64,000 nt of DNA, from positions 372,001 to 436,000 of the forward strand of contig FOZN01000002.1 in assembly GCA_900114805.1 (NCBI GenBank), given 5' to 3'. Below, piece after piece: positions 44,827 to 55,631 of the stretch. A program made the translations under genes and the position numbers. The notes under the pieces were generated by a model. It worked only from the letters and a program-made list of their open reading frames with translations, did not search any database and was not told where the DNA came from. Every line of letters begins with the position of its first letter. The first letter of the stretch is position 1. The DNA is from Agrococcus baldri (GTDB lineage Bacteria > Actinomycetota > Actinomycetes > Actinomycetales > Microbacteriaceae).

Positions 44827-46418
44827 GAGGGTGGGGCCGCCGTCATCGGGTCGTTCGGGTCGTACTGGCCGTCGACCAGGCCGACGCTGAACTGGGCCAT
44901 CATGTCGAAGTCCTCGTGCGGCAGGTTGTGGCAGTGCAGCATGTACTTGCCGCGATGCGGGCCGAACTTGACGAGCAGCCGCACGGTCTCCTCCTCGCCG
45001 ACGTAGACCGTGTCCTTGGGTCCCTTCTCGTGCGCGAAGGGGACCTTGCCGTTGCGGCTGAGGATCTGGAAGTCGACCAGATGGAGATGCATCGGGTGGT
45101 GCCAGCCGCCCGAGCTGTTCTCGAACTCCCACGTCTCGACCGCGTTGAGAGCGGGGTTGGCGATCACCCTGCGGAAGCCGCTTGCGACCACATCCGCCCA
45201 CGTCTCCTCGCTGATGCTGAACTCGTTGGTGACGTCGTGGTGCTTGAGCCGGAACCTGCGGGTCTTCGTCGACTGGGCAGGGGTGAGGGACATGATCTCG
45301 CTGCGCTGGAGCGTCGTCGGGATGGTGTTCCAGGTGGGATCACCGGTGTTCACCGCCGCATCGACCACGTCGAAGGCCATCACCTTGTCCGTGTGGTCGT
45401 AGTCGCGATTGTTCTCGTTGGAGAGGTTGCGCAGCACGATGCGCTGGCCGGGGCTGAACTTGCGGAAGTCGATGAGCACCTCGTAGCGCTCGCCGCTGGC
45501 GAGGCGGAAGCTCGAGACCGGCTGCGCGACGGGCACGAGGCCGCCGTCGGTCGCGACCACCGTCATGGCGTCTCCGGTGCTCAGCGCCAGCCGCAGCGAG
45601 CGCGAGACGCATGCGTCGAGGATGCGGAACCGGTAGACGCGGCGCTGCACCTGCATCACCGGCCAAGCCCTGCCGTTGACCAGCATGACGTCGCCCCACA
45701 GGCCGGAATGGTCCCGGTCGTCGTAGGCCAGGAAGCCGTTCGAGGCGAACATCGCATCGCTGATCGTGAGCGCCACGTCGAACTGCCCCTGCGGCAGGAC
45801 CTGCCGCTCGAACGGGTCGTGCACGTGGTACTGCGCCGCGAGCCCCGCATAGACGTTCATCGCCGTCTTGTGGACCGCGTGGTCGTGGAACCAGAGCGTC
45901 CTCGCCTGCTGGCCGTTCGGGTAGTGGTAGTCCTTCCTGAACCCCTGGTTCACGACCTCGCTCGCGTAGCCGTCGAACTGCGGCAGCGACGCCGAGCCAT
46001 GCAGGTGCGTGGATGTGGAGAGCACGTGGCCGTCGATCGGGTGCCTCGCGGGAAGCTGGTTCCGCACGCGCAGCACGGCCCGCGTGCCCCGCTCGATGCT
46101 GATCGTCGGGCCGGGGAAGATCCCGTTGTAGCCCAGGATGGGCGTCGTCAGCCGAGGCAGGATGGCCGCGACGGCCGCCATCTGCGTCACGGTGTAGTAG
46201 TTGACCGGGGCACCGTCGATCGGGTCGAAGCCCGTCGACCGGGGCCGCAGGATGGGCGCCTGCGCGAACGCCGTGCGGAACGGGCGAGGCATGTCCGCAT
46301 CGCGCAGGCGGCTGGCGGACTTCGCATCGACGCTGCTGAGCGGAACGGTCACCGCAGCCGCTGCGCCGAGCGCGCCGAGCCCGCCGAACAGCAGGAACTG
46401 ACGCCGAGTGAGTGTCAT
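44808..46418 (-). CDS. Exported multicopper oxidase, CotA/phenoxazinone-synthase-like
   Basis: A 536-residue enzyme exported by the Tat route (LTRRQFLLFGGLGALGAAAA; RRQF in the first ten residues). Copper-ligand motifs are THLHGSA, LWFHDHAVHKT, HHPMHLHLVDFQIL and MLHCHNLPHEDFDMM, the last giving the type 1 copper site and the bridge to the trinuclear cluster. The sequence pattern is that of laccase-like CotA/spore-coat and bilirubin-oxidase-type enzymes that oxidise phenols, Mn(II) or Cu(I). It lies between a membrane-anchored protein and a signal peptidase gene; copper detoxification or surface oxidation are both possible. Confidence 0.93.
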   Translation of the reverse strand: MTLTRRQFLLFGGLGALGAAAAVTVPLSSVDAKSASRLRDADMPRPFRTAFAQAPILRPRSTGFDPIDGAPVNYYTVTQMAAVAAILPRLTTPILGYNGIFPGPTISIERGTRAVLRVRNQLPARHPIDGHVLSTSTHLHGSASLPQFDGYASEVVNQGFRKDYHYPNGQQARTLWFHDHAVHKTAMNVYAGLAAQYHVHDPFERQVLPQGQFDVALTISDAMFASNGFLAYDDRDHSGLWGDVMLVNGRAWPVMQVQRRVYRFRILDACVSRSLRLALSTGDAMTVVATDGGLVPVAQPVSSFRLASGERYEVLIDFRKFSPGQRIVLRNLSNENNRDYDHTDKVMAFDVVDAAVNTGDPTWNTIPTTLQRSEIMSLTPAQSTKTRRFRLKHHDVTNEFSISEETWADVVASGFRRVIANPALNAVETWEFENSSGGWHHPMHLHLVDFQILSRNGKVPFAHEKGPKDTVYVGEEETVRLLVKFGPHRGKYMLHCHNLPHEDFDMMAQFSVGLVDGQYDPNDPMTAAPPSWDDGR

Positions 46419-46468
46419 GCGTGCCTCCTTGCACTCCGACAGCCGTCAGCGGCCCTCTGCCGCCGACA

Positions 46469-47068
46469 TCAACGTTCCGGTAGGTGGTGCGCCGTCCCCA
46501 GCGCCAGGCGGCCGCCGTGCTCGCCCTCGAGCGTCAAGGCCACCGCCGTGTTGGGTATCTCGTAGACGAGCGTGGCGCTGACGACGCTGCCCTGCCGCGC
46601 CTCGGCCACCTCGGGAGAGGCCCAGAGGACGTCGAGGCGATCCGACCCGAGTCCCAGGATCGTGTAGTCGTCAGCGGAGAAGGCGATGCCCTGGGCGTCC
46701 ATCGCCGTCAGCTCCAGCTCGACGCGCACCAGGTGACTGCCGGCTGGAACGGGCTCCATGAGCACCGCGGCGGCATCGACCGGGAGCCATCCGTCGCTCT
46801 CGAGCGGGATCACCCCGTTGACGCGCGCGAGTCCGCCGGGCACGACAGCCGCGGCGCCGAGGTGCGCGGCCGGCTCGCTGTTCGCCATGTGACCGACGAG
46901 GATGCCCGAGCCTGCGCCGATCACCATGAGCAGGGCGGCCGCGAGCAGGATGCGGGGCTGGCGGAGCCGCGCGCTCAGAGACTGCGGGGCCCGCTGCTTC
47001 GGGGGTCTCGGGGGATTCGGAAGCTCCTGCTGAGGAGCGGAGATCGCCACGCGAACACTGTTACGCAC
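46469..47068 (-). CDS. Membrane-anchored extracytoplasmic protein, first gene of the oxidase operon
   Basis: A 199-residue protein starting with GTG after GAAAGG. The first 38 residues are Pro/Arg/Gln-rich, a single helix follows (ILLAAALLMVIGAGSGILVG), and the remaining 135 residues are outside: VNGVIPLESDGWLPVDAAAV, SHLVRVELELTAMDAQGIAF and VSATLVYEIPNTAVALTLEG suggest a beta-sandwich resembling DUF4352-type or copper-chaperone-like domains, with no obvious Cys or Met copper motif. It is 50 bp upstream of the oxidase gene on the same strand. Role inferred only from context: partner or substrate of the oxidase. Confidence 0.7.
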   Translation of the reverse strand: MRNSVRVAISAPQQELPNPPRPPKQRAPQSLSARLRQPRILLAAALLMVIGAGSGILVGHMANSEPAAHLGAAAVVPGGLARVNGVIPLESDGWLPVDAAAVLMEPVPAGSHLVRVELELTAMDAQGIAFSADDYTILGLGSDRLDVLWASPEVAEARQGSVVSATLVYEIPNTAVALTLEGEHGGRLALGTAHHLPER

Positions 47069-47144
47069 CAGCCTTTCGAACGAGCGCGCACCAGCGTCAG
47101 CGTTCCCGCAGGATCTCGCGCACGGAATCGTCAGGCGGCGCCTC

Positions 47145-47192
47145 GAGGTTCAGCGCCTCAGAGGTTCAGCGCCTCAGCGGTCCAGCGCCTCC
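47145..47192. repeat. Three tandem 16-bp repeats
   Basis: GAGGTTCAGCGCCTCA occurs twice exactly (47145-47160, 47161-47176), followed by a degenerate third copy, GCGGTCCAGCGCCTCC (47177-47192). Each unit can fold on its own (GAGG...CCTC). The 47069-47220 gap holds no gene. Confidence 0.75.
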
Positions 47193-47220
47193 CCGGAGGG
47201 CACGGCGGCAGGAGCGCCAG

Positions 47221-48042
47221 CTACCGCAGCAGGTGCTCGAGCACCTGCACGACGCCGTGCTCGCGATTGCTGGGCGCGCGGTAGCGGGCGACCGCGGCCA
47301 CATCGGGGTGCGCGTTGGCCATCGCGAAGGTCCAGTCCGCGTCGGCGAGCATGCCGAGGTCGTTGAGGTAGTCGCCGAAGACCACGGTCTGCGCGGGCGT
47401 CACACCGAGCTCGCGCTGCAGCGCCTCGACGCCCAGTCGCTTGTCGACCGTGTCACGCGTCATGTCGGCCCAGTGGGGCGAACCGATCATGATCCGGTGC
47501 CCCGCGGGCGCCGGCTCGATCCAGTGCGCGGCGGCGCTCGTCGAATCCGTGCGCAGCGCGTACATCGCGAGCTTGAGCACGTCGTCGGTGTGCGCGAGCA
47601 GGTCATCGACCGACTCGAGCGCCACGTGGTACTTGTGCGCCTGCTCGACGAACTCGGCATCCCGCGACTCGATCGATGCGACCTCGCGCCGGCTCACCAC
47701 GAGGCCGAGCTCGCCCTCCGTCTCCCGCACGCGGTGCACGATCTGCCGCAGCGCATCCGCCTCGACCGTGGTTGTTCCGATCACCTCGCCGTCGTGCGTG
47801 ACGATCGCGCCGTTCTCGGCGATCGACGAGAGGGTGCCGGCGCGCTCGAAGACATGCTCGAGCGTCGCGAGCTGCCGCCCGCTCGCGGGCGCGAACGCGA
47901 TCCCGCGCTCGTGCATGCGCTCGAGCAGCGGCCAGAAGGTGTCGGGCACGCGGCCGTCGGCGTCGAGCAGCGTGCCGTCCATGTCGGCGACGACGAGCCG
48001 GATGTCGAGGTTCCGCGGCAGCTCCCGCCAGTCAGCGGCCAC
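47221..48042 (-). CDS. HAD-superfamily Cof-type phosphatase
   Basis: A 273-residue type IIB HAD hydrolase. Motif I is VVADMDGTLLDADG (Asp nucleophile about residue 20), motif II is PASGRQ, motif III a Lys in the DTVDKRLGVEALQRELG helix and motif IV VVFGDYLNDLGML with the metal-binding Asp pair. Cof-type enzymes dephosphorylate sugar phosphates, FMN or related metabolites with broad specificity. Its GTG start follows the DinB stop codon with no gap, so translation is coupled. Confidence 0.9.
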   Translation of the reverse strand: MAADWRELPRNLDIRLVVADMDGTLLDADGRVPDTFWPLLERMHERGIAFAPASGRQLATLEHVFERAGTLSSIAENGAIVTHDGEVIGTTTVEADALRQIVHRVRETEGELGLVVSRREVASIESRDAEFVEQAHKYHVALESVDDLLAHTDDVLKLAMYALRTDSTSAAAHWIEPAPAGHRIMIGSPHWADMTRDTVDKRLGVEALQRELGVTPAQTVVFGDYLNDLGMLADADWTFAMANAHPDVAAVARYRAPSNREHGVVQVLEHLLR

Positions 48043-48567
48043 TCAGCGGGCCCGCGTGACGTCGAACGCGTGGTGCTCGAGGTCGTGCAGCGCGTACTCC
48101 AGCAGCGTGCGCACCGTGAAGACCGAGCCGTTGGACCGCCTGCCTGTGCGATCCCACGCGTCGGTGGGTACCGCATCCGCCGCATTGGCCAGGCTCGCGG
48201 CGGCGAGGTCGAGCGCGGCGGCCACGTGCTCGGGGTCCTGGCTCGCGTAGTCGCCATCGACGGCGGCCCGATCCTGATCCCAGTTCGCGAACTCGGGGTC
48301 GTCCTCGTGCAGCAGCTGGTGCAGCCGCGTCTCCATGACGCCGCACACGTCGCGCACGTGCGCCGCGTACTCGAGCGGCGACCAGGTGGCGTCGTCGGGA
48401 CGCTCGGCGACGGCCTCGCCGTGCAGCCGCTGGTGCATCGCGGCGGCGGCGTGCCGGATGCGGCGGCCGAGGTCGTCGCGATCGACCTCCAGCGGGTCGA
48501 ACCCGCACTCGGGGCAGCGCTCGTGCAGCACCCATGTCCAGTCCTTGGTGTCGGGCTCGATCGGCAT
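48043..48567 (-). CDS. DinB-fold protein with N-terminal CPEC motif
   Basis: A 174-residue four-helix protein. The N-terminus TKDWTWVLHERCPECGFDPL is highly typical of an actinobacterial DinB subgroup that carries a CxxC pair ahead of the helical fold. DinB-type metal ligands are probably the His residues in LEYAAHVRDVCGVM, the following TRLHQLLHEDD and the late LEYALHDLEHHAFD. Relatives include mycothiol-dependent enzymes, so a thiol-linked reaction is plausible. ATG at 48567 follows GGTGGAGGC. It is coupled to the HAD gene. The reaction is unknown. Confidence 0.85.
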   Translation of the reverse strand: MPIEPDTKDWTWVLHERCPECGFDPLEVDRDDLGRRIRHAAAAMHQRLHGEAVAERPDDATWSPLEYAAHVRDVCGVMETRLHQLLHEDDPEFANWDQDRAAVDGDYASQDPEHVAAALDLAAASLANAADAVPTDAWDRTGRRSNGSVFTVRTLLEYALHDLEHHAFDVTRAR

Positions 48568-48736
48568 GCCTCCACCATCCCACGCGGCCGGCCGCCGCCG
48601 CACGGATCATCCGCAGGGATGACCCGCTCTGACCGATGGGCGGATGCGGCGGCCGGCCCGCGATTCGTAGCGTCGAAGGCAGACGGATCGCCCCCGCACG
48701 GAGGGCGGCCGACCGCAGAGGTGTGAGGAGCCCACC

Positions 48737-48886
48737 ATGGACATGTTCGACCTGCTCGGCACGATCGCGAACGCCGCGCTCGCCACCCTGGCGCTCGCGA
48801 CCGCGACGATCGTGGTGCTCGGCGGCGCCGTGATCGTCGGCGCGTGGAGTCTCGGCGCTCTGGCCCGACGGTTGCGCCAGAGCTGA
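48737..48886 (+). CDS. Small membrane protein, 49 residues
   Basis: ATG at 48737 follows the ribosome site GTGAGGAG. The product is MDMFDLLGTIANAALATLAL, continuing through a single hydrophobic helix (about residues 8-38) and ending in a basic tail ALARRLRQS. It has no recognisable family. The codon choice is strongly GC-ending, like real genes here, and the gene is preceded by an open 130-bp gap and followed by GC-rich inverted repeats. Its existence as a translated gene is likely but not certain. Confidence 0.55.
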   Translation: MDMFDLLGTIANAALATLALATATIVVLGGAVIVGAWSLGALARRLRQS

Positions 48887-49095
48887 GCGCGCCGGCGGCC
48901 TCCTCCCGGCCGCGCTGCCGCGCTTCAGACGGCTCCTTGGTTCCGCAACACGATTATCGGGCTCGCGGTACCACCTGCCCGTCTGACCGGCGGCGACCGG
49001 TGAGAGAGCGGCGCGACCGACGCGACGAGCGCCGGCGGACGGGCGCCGCCGGTCGTGCGCCAGCAGCCGACGCGACGTACGGCGACGGTGCGCGC

Positions 49096-49147
49096 TTGCA
49101 CGCGCATCCGCTCGCCCGTACTGTATTCCTGAACGATCGGTCACTAA
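49096..49147 (+). promoter_or_regulatory. paaJ promoter with PaaR operator
   Basis: TTGCAC (49096-49101), a 17-nt spacer and TACTGT (49119-49124) form a plausible promoter. The 22-bp imperfect palindrome TTCCTGAACGATCGGTCACTAA minus its last two bases (full site 49126-49147) follows immediately. It matches the site before paaA at 20 of 22 positions and fits a TetR-type PaaR operator. The rest of the 48887-49204 gap has GC-rich hairpins but no gene. Confidence 0.8.
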
Positions 49148-49204
49148 TTCCGGTCCGCTCGCGATCCCAGCGATCGTCACCGCGATGACGCAGTCAGGAG
49201 TCCC

Positions 49205-50389
<1,185 letters not shown>

Positions 50390-50404
50390 TCGCCCCGGCT
50401 GCGA

Positions 50405-50471
50405 ATCTCAACGTGTCAGGTGGTCGCTCGCCGCGATATATGCGCCTATCGACCGCCTCACACGTTGAGAT
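50405..50471. repeat. Inverted repeat with CTCAAC/GTTGAG ends between paaJ and paaF
   Basis: ATCTCAACGTGT (50405-50416) and ACACGTTGAGAT (50460-50471) are a perfect 12-bp inverted repeat. A second stem, GGTCG/CGACC, lies inside, and the loop contains CTCGCCGCGATATA. The element fills the 94-bp gap and ends 12 bp before the paaF start codon, near its ribosome site, so it could modulate paaF expression. Confidence 0.75.
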
Positions 50472-50483
50472 CGGGGCGGGGCG

Positions 50484-51221
50484 ATGAGCGCCACCCTGCG
50501 CATCGAGGAGCACGACACGCACGTGCTCGCCACCCTCGACCGGCCCGAGAAGCGCAACGCCATCGACCAGGAGCTGGTCGACGCGCTGCACGCGCTCTGC
50601 GCCCGGCTCGAGGTCGAGCGCCGCACGCTCGTGCTCACCGGCGCCGGCGGCTCGTTCGCGGCGGGCGCCGACATCGCGCAGCTGCGCGCGCGCCGCGCCG
50701 CCGACGCGCTCGAGGGCATCAACACCCGCTGCTTCCAGCGCATCCGCGCCCTGCCGATGCCCGTGATCGCCGTGCTCGACGGCTACGCGCTCGGCGGCGG
50801 GGCCGAGCTCGCCTACGCCGCCGACATCCGCATCGGCACGCCGACGCTCACGATCGGCAACCCCGAGACGGGCCTGGGCATCATCGCCGCCGCCGGCGCC
50901 ACCTGGCGGCTGCCCGAGATCGTCGGCAGCGCGCTCGCCAGCGAGATGCTGCTCACCGGCCGCATCCTGGGCGCCGACGAGGCGCTCGCCGCCGGCCTCG
51001 TCAGCGCTGTGCTCGAGCCAGCGGCTGCGCTGGCCCGGGCCACCGAGCTGGCCGAGCGCATCGCGACGCTCGACCCCGCCGCCACGCAGGCGACCAAGCG
51101 CGCGCTGCTCGCGCCCGCGAGCGCCCACCCGGCGATCGAGCTGAGCGAGCAGTCGGTGCTGTTCGAGAGCGACGAGAAGCAGCGCCGCATGACCGAGTTC
51201 CTCGAGAGGCGCAAGCGATGA
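50484..51221 (+). CDS. paaF: Enoyl-CoA hydratase, PaaF-like
   Basis: A 245-residue crotonase-fold enzyme. The oxyanion-hole segments are SFAAGADIAQLR and DGYALGGGAELAYAADI, and the acid/base Glu residues lie in the second of these and in GNPETGLGIIAAAGATWRLP. PaaF hydrates 2,3-dehydroadipyl-CoA in the lower phenylacetate pathway. Its stop codon overlaps the start of the next gene (ATGA), so the two beta-oxidation steps are coupled. Distinct from the second crotonase at 62482 by sequence and position. Confidence 0.88.
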   Translation: MSATLRIEEHDTHVLATLDRPEKRNAIDQELVDALHALCARLEVERRTLVLTGAGGSFAAGADIAQLRARRAADALEGINTRCFQRIRALPMPVIAVLDGYALGGGAELAYAADIRIGTPTLTIGNPETGLGIIAAAGATWRLPEIVGSALASEMLLTGRILGADEALAAGLVSAVLEPAAALARATELAERIATLDPAATQATKRALLAPASAHPAIELSEQSVLFESDEKQRRMTEFLERRKR

Positions 51222-52111
51222 CCGACACCACGCAGGCAGACGACACCGACGCCGTGGTCGGCGCGGGCGCCCCCGAGCGCGTCGGCGTGCTCGGCGGCGG
51301 CCGCATGGGCGCCGGCATCGCGCACGCCTTCGTGCTCGCCGGCAGCCAGGTCGTGATCGTCGAGCGCGACGAGGCGGCGGCCGACGCCGCCCGCGAGCGC
51401 ATGACCGCGAGCTTGAGGAAGAGCGTCGAGCGCGGCTGGTCCGAGCCGCTGGGCGAGCTCGAGGGCCGCATCAGCGTCGCCCTCGAGACCGCCGCCTTCG
51501 CCGACAGCGGCCTCGTCATCGAGGCCGTGCCGGAGGACGAGGGGCTGAAGACGGATGCGCTGGCGCGCGTCGAGGCCGTCCTGTCCGACCGCGCGGCGCT
51601 GGCGAGCAACACCTCCTCCATCTCCATCGACCGGCTGGCGGCGGGTCTCGCCCGGCCCGAGCGCTTCCTGGGCCTGCACTTCTTCAACCCGGTGCCCGCA
51701 TCCGCCCTGGTGGAGATCGTGCTGGGCGAGGCCACCGAGCCGCGGCTGGCCAACGACGCGCGCGCATGGGTCGAGGCGATCGGCAAGACGCCCGTGACGG
51801 TGCACGACGCGCCCGGCTTCGCCAGCTCGCGGCTCGGCGTCGCGCTGGGGCTCGAGGCGATCCGGATGGTGGAGGAGGGCGTCGCGAGCCCCGGTGACAT
51901 CGACGCCGCCATGGAGCTCGGCTACAAGCACCCGGTGGGCCCGCTGCGCACCACCGACATCGTGGGGCTCGACGTGCGGCTCGGCATCGCCGAGCAGCTG
52001 CACGAGCACCTGGGCCCCCGCTTCGCGCCGCCGCAGCTGCTGCGCGACATGGTCGCCGAGGGCCGCCTCGGCAAGAAGGCCGGCCGCGGCTTCTACACGT
52101 GGGACGACTGA
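51218..52111 (+). CDS. paaH: 3-hydroxyacyl-CoA dehydrogenase, PaaH-like
   Basis: A 297-residue NAD-dependent enzyme. GVLGGGRMGAGIAHAFVLAG is the Rossmann NAD site, NTSSISIDRLA and GLHFFNPVPASALVEIV carry the catalytic Ser/His/Asn environment, and DAPGFASSRLGVAL begins the helical dimer domain. It oxidises 3-hydroxyadipyl-CoA to 3-oxoadipyl-CoA. The first 20 residues are an acidic lead before the Rossmann fold. It overlaps paaF by 4 bp. PaaZ follows after 19 bp. Confidence 0.92.
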   Translation: MTDTTQADDTDAVVGAGAPERVGVLGGGRMGAGIAHAFVLAGSQVVIVERDEAAADAARERMTASLRKSVERGWSEPLGELEGRISVALETAAFADSGLVIEAVPEDEGLKTDALARVEAVLSDRAALASNTSSISIDRLAAGLARPERFLGLHFFNPVPASALVEIVLGEATEPRLANDARAWVEAIGKTPVTVHDAPGFASSRLGVALGLEAIRMVEEGVASPGDIDAAMELGYKHPVGPLRTTDIVGLDVRLGIAEQLHEHLGPRFAPPQLLRDMVAEGRLGKKAGRGFYTWDD

Positions 52112-52130
52112 ACGCCAGATGGAGACGACG

Positions 52131-54206
52131 ATGACCCGACTGCTGCCCAGCTACATCCAGGACGCCTGGTGGGAGCCCGCCGACGCGAGCGACGCGACCG
52201 TCGTGCGCGACGCATCCACCGGTGACGAGGTCGTGCGCGTGAGCGCCAGCGGCCTCGACACTGCGGCCGCGCTCGAGCACGCCCGCACGATCGGCCAGCA
52301 CAGCCTCGCGCCGCTCACCTTCCACCAGCGCGCGATCCTGCTGAAGCAGTTCGCGCTCGCGCTCACCGAGCGCAAGCAGGAGCTCTACGAGCTCAGCTAT
52401 CGGGCCGGCGCCACCAAGCAGGACTCCTGGGTCGACATCGACGGCGGCATCGGCGTCCTGTTCACCTACTCGTCGAAGGGCCGCCGCGAGATGCCGCAGT
52501 CGACGATCTACCTCGACGGCCCGGTCGAGCCACTCTCGAAGGACGGCTCGTTCCTCGCCCGCCACATCTGCACGACACTGCCCGGCGTCGCGGTGCAGAT
52601 CAACGCCTTCAACTTCCCCGTCTGGGGCTCGCTCGAGAAGCTCGCGCCCGCGTTCCTCGCCGGCATGCCGACCATCATCAAGCCCGCGACCCCCACCGGC
52701 TTCGTCGCCGAGCACATGGTGCGCATCCTCGCCGAGTCGGGCCTGCTGCCCGCCGGCGCCATCCAGATCGTCAACGGCTCGGCCCGCGACCTGCTCGACC
52801 ACCTGCAGCTCGGCGACACCGTCGGCTTCACCGGCTCTGCCACGACTGCCGACAGCCTGCGCCGCCACGACGCCGTGCAGGCCCGCGGCGTCAGGTTCAC
52901 CGCCGAGACCGACTCGATCAACGCATCCGTGCTCGGCCCCGACGCGGCGCCTGGCACCCCCGAGTTCGACGCGTTCGTGCGCGGCCTGGTCACCGAGATG
53001 ACTTCGAAGGCCGGCCAGAAGTGCACGGCGATCCGGCGCGCGATCGTGCCCACGGGCATGACGGATGCGGTGGCGTCGGCCGTGCGCGACCGCATCGCCG
53101 CGAAGGTGGTCGTCGGCGACCCGCGCGGCGAGGGCGTCACCATGGGGCCGCTGGCCTCCACCGAGCAGCGCGACGAGGTGCTGCAGCAGGTCATGAAGCT
53201 GCGCGAGGGCGGCGGACAGATCGTGGTCGGCGGCGACCCCGGCCACGTCACGCTCGCCGACGGCACGCTGGCCGAGGCGCCCGAGGGCAGCGCCTTCGTC
53301 GCGCCGACCCTGCTGGCGTTCACCGATGCAGAGGCGGATGCGCTGCACTCGGTCGAGGCGTTCGGCCCGGTCTCGTCGCTGGTCGAGTACGGCTCCCCCG
53401 AGCAGGCCGCCGAGCTGGTGGCCCGCGGCGGCGGATCGCTCGTGACCTCTGTCGCGTCGCACGACGGCGTCTTCGTGGCGGAGCTGACCCGCCGCATCGC
53501 CGCGCACAACGGCCGCATCCTGCTGCTCGACCGCGACGACGCGCGCGCCTCCACCGGCCACGGCTCGCCGCTGCCGATGCTCGTGCACGGCGGGCCCGGC
53601 CGCGCGGGCGGCGGTGAGGAGCTCGGCGGCATCCGCTCGGTGCTCCACCACATGCAGTGCACCGCCATCCAGGGCTCGCCCGCCATGCTGACGGCGGTCA
53701 CCGGGGTCTGGCACCAGGGCGCTCCCTCGTCGACCGAGGGCGCGCATCCGTTCCGGAAGTCGCTCGCGGAGCTCGAGATCGGCGACCAGGTGGTCAGCGA
53801 GCGGCGCGAGATCACGCTCGACGACATCGAGCACTTCGCCGAGTTCACCGGCGACACCTTCTACGCCCACATGGACCAGGCGGCGGCCGAGGCGAACCCG
53901 TTCTTCCCGGGCCGCGTCGCGCACGGCTACCTGCTGCTGTCGTTCGCCGCCGGCCTGTTCGTCGAGCCGGCGCCCGGCCCCGTGCTCGCGAACACCGGCC
54001 TCGACAACCTGCGCTTCATGACGCCCGTCTCCCCCGGCGACACGATGCGTGTGACGCTCACCGCGAAGCAGATCACGCCGCGCGAGACCGACGAGTACGG
54101 CGAGGTGCGGTGGGATGCGGTGCTCACCAACCAGAACGACGAGGTCGTCGCGCAGTACGACCTGCTGACCTACGTGGCGAAGACGCAGCAGCCGGTCGTC
54201 GAGTAG
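52131..54206 (+). CDS. paaZ: PaaZ, bifunctional oxepin-CoA hydrolase and 3-oxo-5,6-dehydrosuberyl-CoA semialdehyde dehydrogenase
   Basis: A 691-residue fusion. Residues 1-520 are an aldehyde dehydrogenase: INAFNFPVWGSLEKLAPAFL, the NAD loop VGFTGSATTAD, and the nucleophile Cys in SKAGQKCTAIRR. Residues 550-691 are an R-specific MaoC-type hydratase with FAEFTGDTFYAHMD and FPGRVAHGYLLLSFAAGLF, giving the Asp/His catalytic pair. The hydratase part opens the oxepin ring and the dehydrogenase part oxidises the reactive aldehyde before it can cyclise. ATG at 52131 follows GGAGACGACG; an in-frame ATG at 52119 is less likely. Confidence 0.94.
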   Translation: MTRLLPSYIQDAWWEPADASDATVVRDASTGDEVVRVSASGLDTAAALEHARTIGQHSLAPLTFHQRAILLKQFALALTERKQELYELSYRAGATKQDSWVDIDGGIGVLFTYSSKGRREMPQSTIYLDGPVEPLSKDGSFLARHICTTLPGVAVQINAFNFPVWGSLEKLAPAFLAGMPTIIKPATPTGFVAEHMVRILAESGLLPAGAIQIVNGSARDLLDHLQLGDTVGFTGSATTADSLRRHDAVQARGVRFTAETDSINASVLGPDAAPGTPEFDAFVRGLVTEMTSKAGQKCTAIRRAIVPTGMTDAVASAVRDRIAAKVVVGDPRGEGVTMGPLASTEQRDEVLQQVMKLREGGGQIVVGGDPGHVTLADGTLAEAPEGSAFVAPTLLAFTDAEADALHSVEAFGPVSSLVEYGSPEQAAELVARGGGSLVTSVASHDGVFVAELTRRIAAHNGRILLLDRDDARASTGHGSPLPMLVHGGPGRAGGGEELGGIRSVLHHMQCTAIQGSPAMLTAVTGVWHQGAPSSTEGAHPFRKSLAELEIGDQVVSERREITLDDIEHFAEFTGDTFYAHMDQAAAEANPFFPGRVAHGYLLLSFAAGLFVEPAPGPVLANTGLDNLRFMTPVSPGDTMRVTLTAKQITPRETDEYGEVRWDAVLTNQNDEVVAQYDLLTYVAKTQQPVVE

Positions 54207-54286
54207 GCCCGTAAGGCCGCATCGAAACGACATCTGGCGCGCGCGCCGCCACGGGTGTACACCGTCCCTGACGAGGGAGGCGCACC

Positions 54287-54685
54287 ATGGCCGAGGCGGC
54301 GCGCGAACAGCAGAACGAGGCGGTCATCGAGCGGCTGATCGCGTGCATCAACGACCGCCGCATCGAGGCGATGGACGAGCTCTTCCACGAGGATGCGGTG
54401 ATGGACTGGCCGCAGTCGGGCGAGCGGGTGGTGGGCGGCGAGAACCGCCGCGGCGTCTACGGCGCCTTCCCGCAGCTGCCGACGATCACGCCGAGGCGGA
54501 TGCTGAGCGCGGGTGACCTCGTGGTGGCCGAGGCGAGCCTCGACTACGGCGGCGGCGCGGTCTACGCGACGGTGTTCATCTTCGAGCTGACCGGCGGTCG
54601 CATCCTGCGCGAGACCGCCTACTGGGCGGAGCCCTTCGATGCGCCCGCCTGGCGCTCGCAGTGGGTCGAGGTGGCGTCCGCGTGA
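54287..54685 (+). CDS. NTF2/SnoaL-fold protein
   Basis: A 132-residue protein with the SnoaL-type pattern: helical start NEAVIERLIACINDRRIEAMDELFHEDAVMDWPQSG, then beta strands with VVAEASLDYGGGAVYATVFIFEL and ILRETAYWAEPFDAPAWRS. Fold members are isomerases, hydrolases or small binding proteins. The ATG at 54287 has GAGGGAGG upstream. It lies 80 bp behind paaZ on the same strand, ends at a strong terminator, and may be an accessory gene of the paa operon. Its function is not established by the sequence. Confidence 0.8.
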   Translation: MAEAAREQQNEAVIERLIACINDRRIEAMDELFHEDAVMDWPQSGERVVGGENRRGVYGAFPQLPTITPRRMLSAGDLVVAEASLDYGGGAVYATVFIFELTGGRILRETAYWAEPFDAPAWRSQWVEVASA

Positions 54686-54756
54686 CTCGAGGCGCCCGCG
54701 GGGCGGGCCGCCACTGCCGGTCGGAGGACGTCTGCGGCGCCCGCCCCTGCACATGA

Positions 54757-54806
54757 GTGTGCGGTTGCTGCGGCCGGAACACGTCCAGGCAGCAGCAACC
54801 GCACAC
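54757..54806. terminator. Bidirectional terminator between the SnoaL-like gene and rpf
   Basis: GTGTGCGGTTGCTGC (54757-54771) and GCAGCAACCGCACAC (54792-54806) are a perfect 15-bp inverted repeat with a 20-nt loop between convergent genes. Confidence 0.85.
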
Positions 54807-54821
54807 CGTCGAGGCTGTCGC

Positions 54822-55631
<810 letters not shown>

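Noticed and set aside
47145-47192. CRISPR-like repeat array
   Set aside because: The units are only 16 bp and contiguous, with no spacers and no cas genes nearby.
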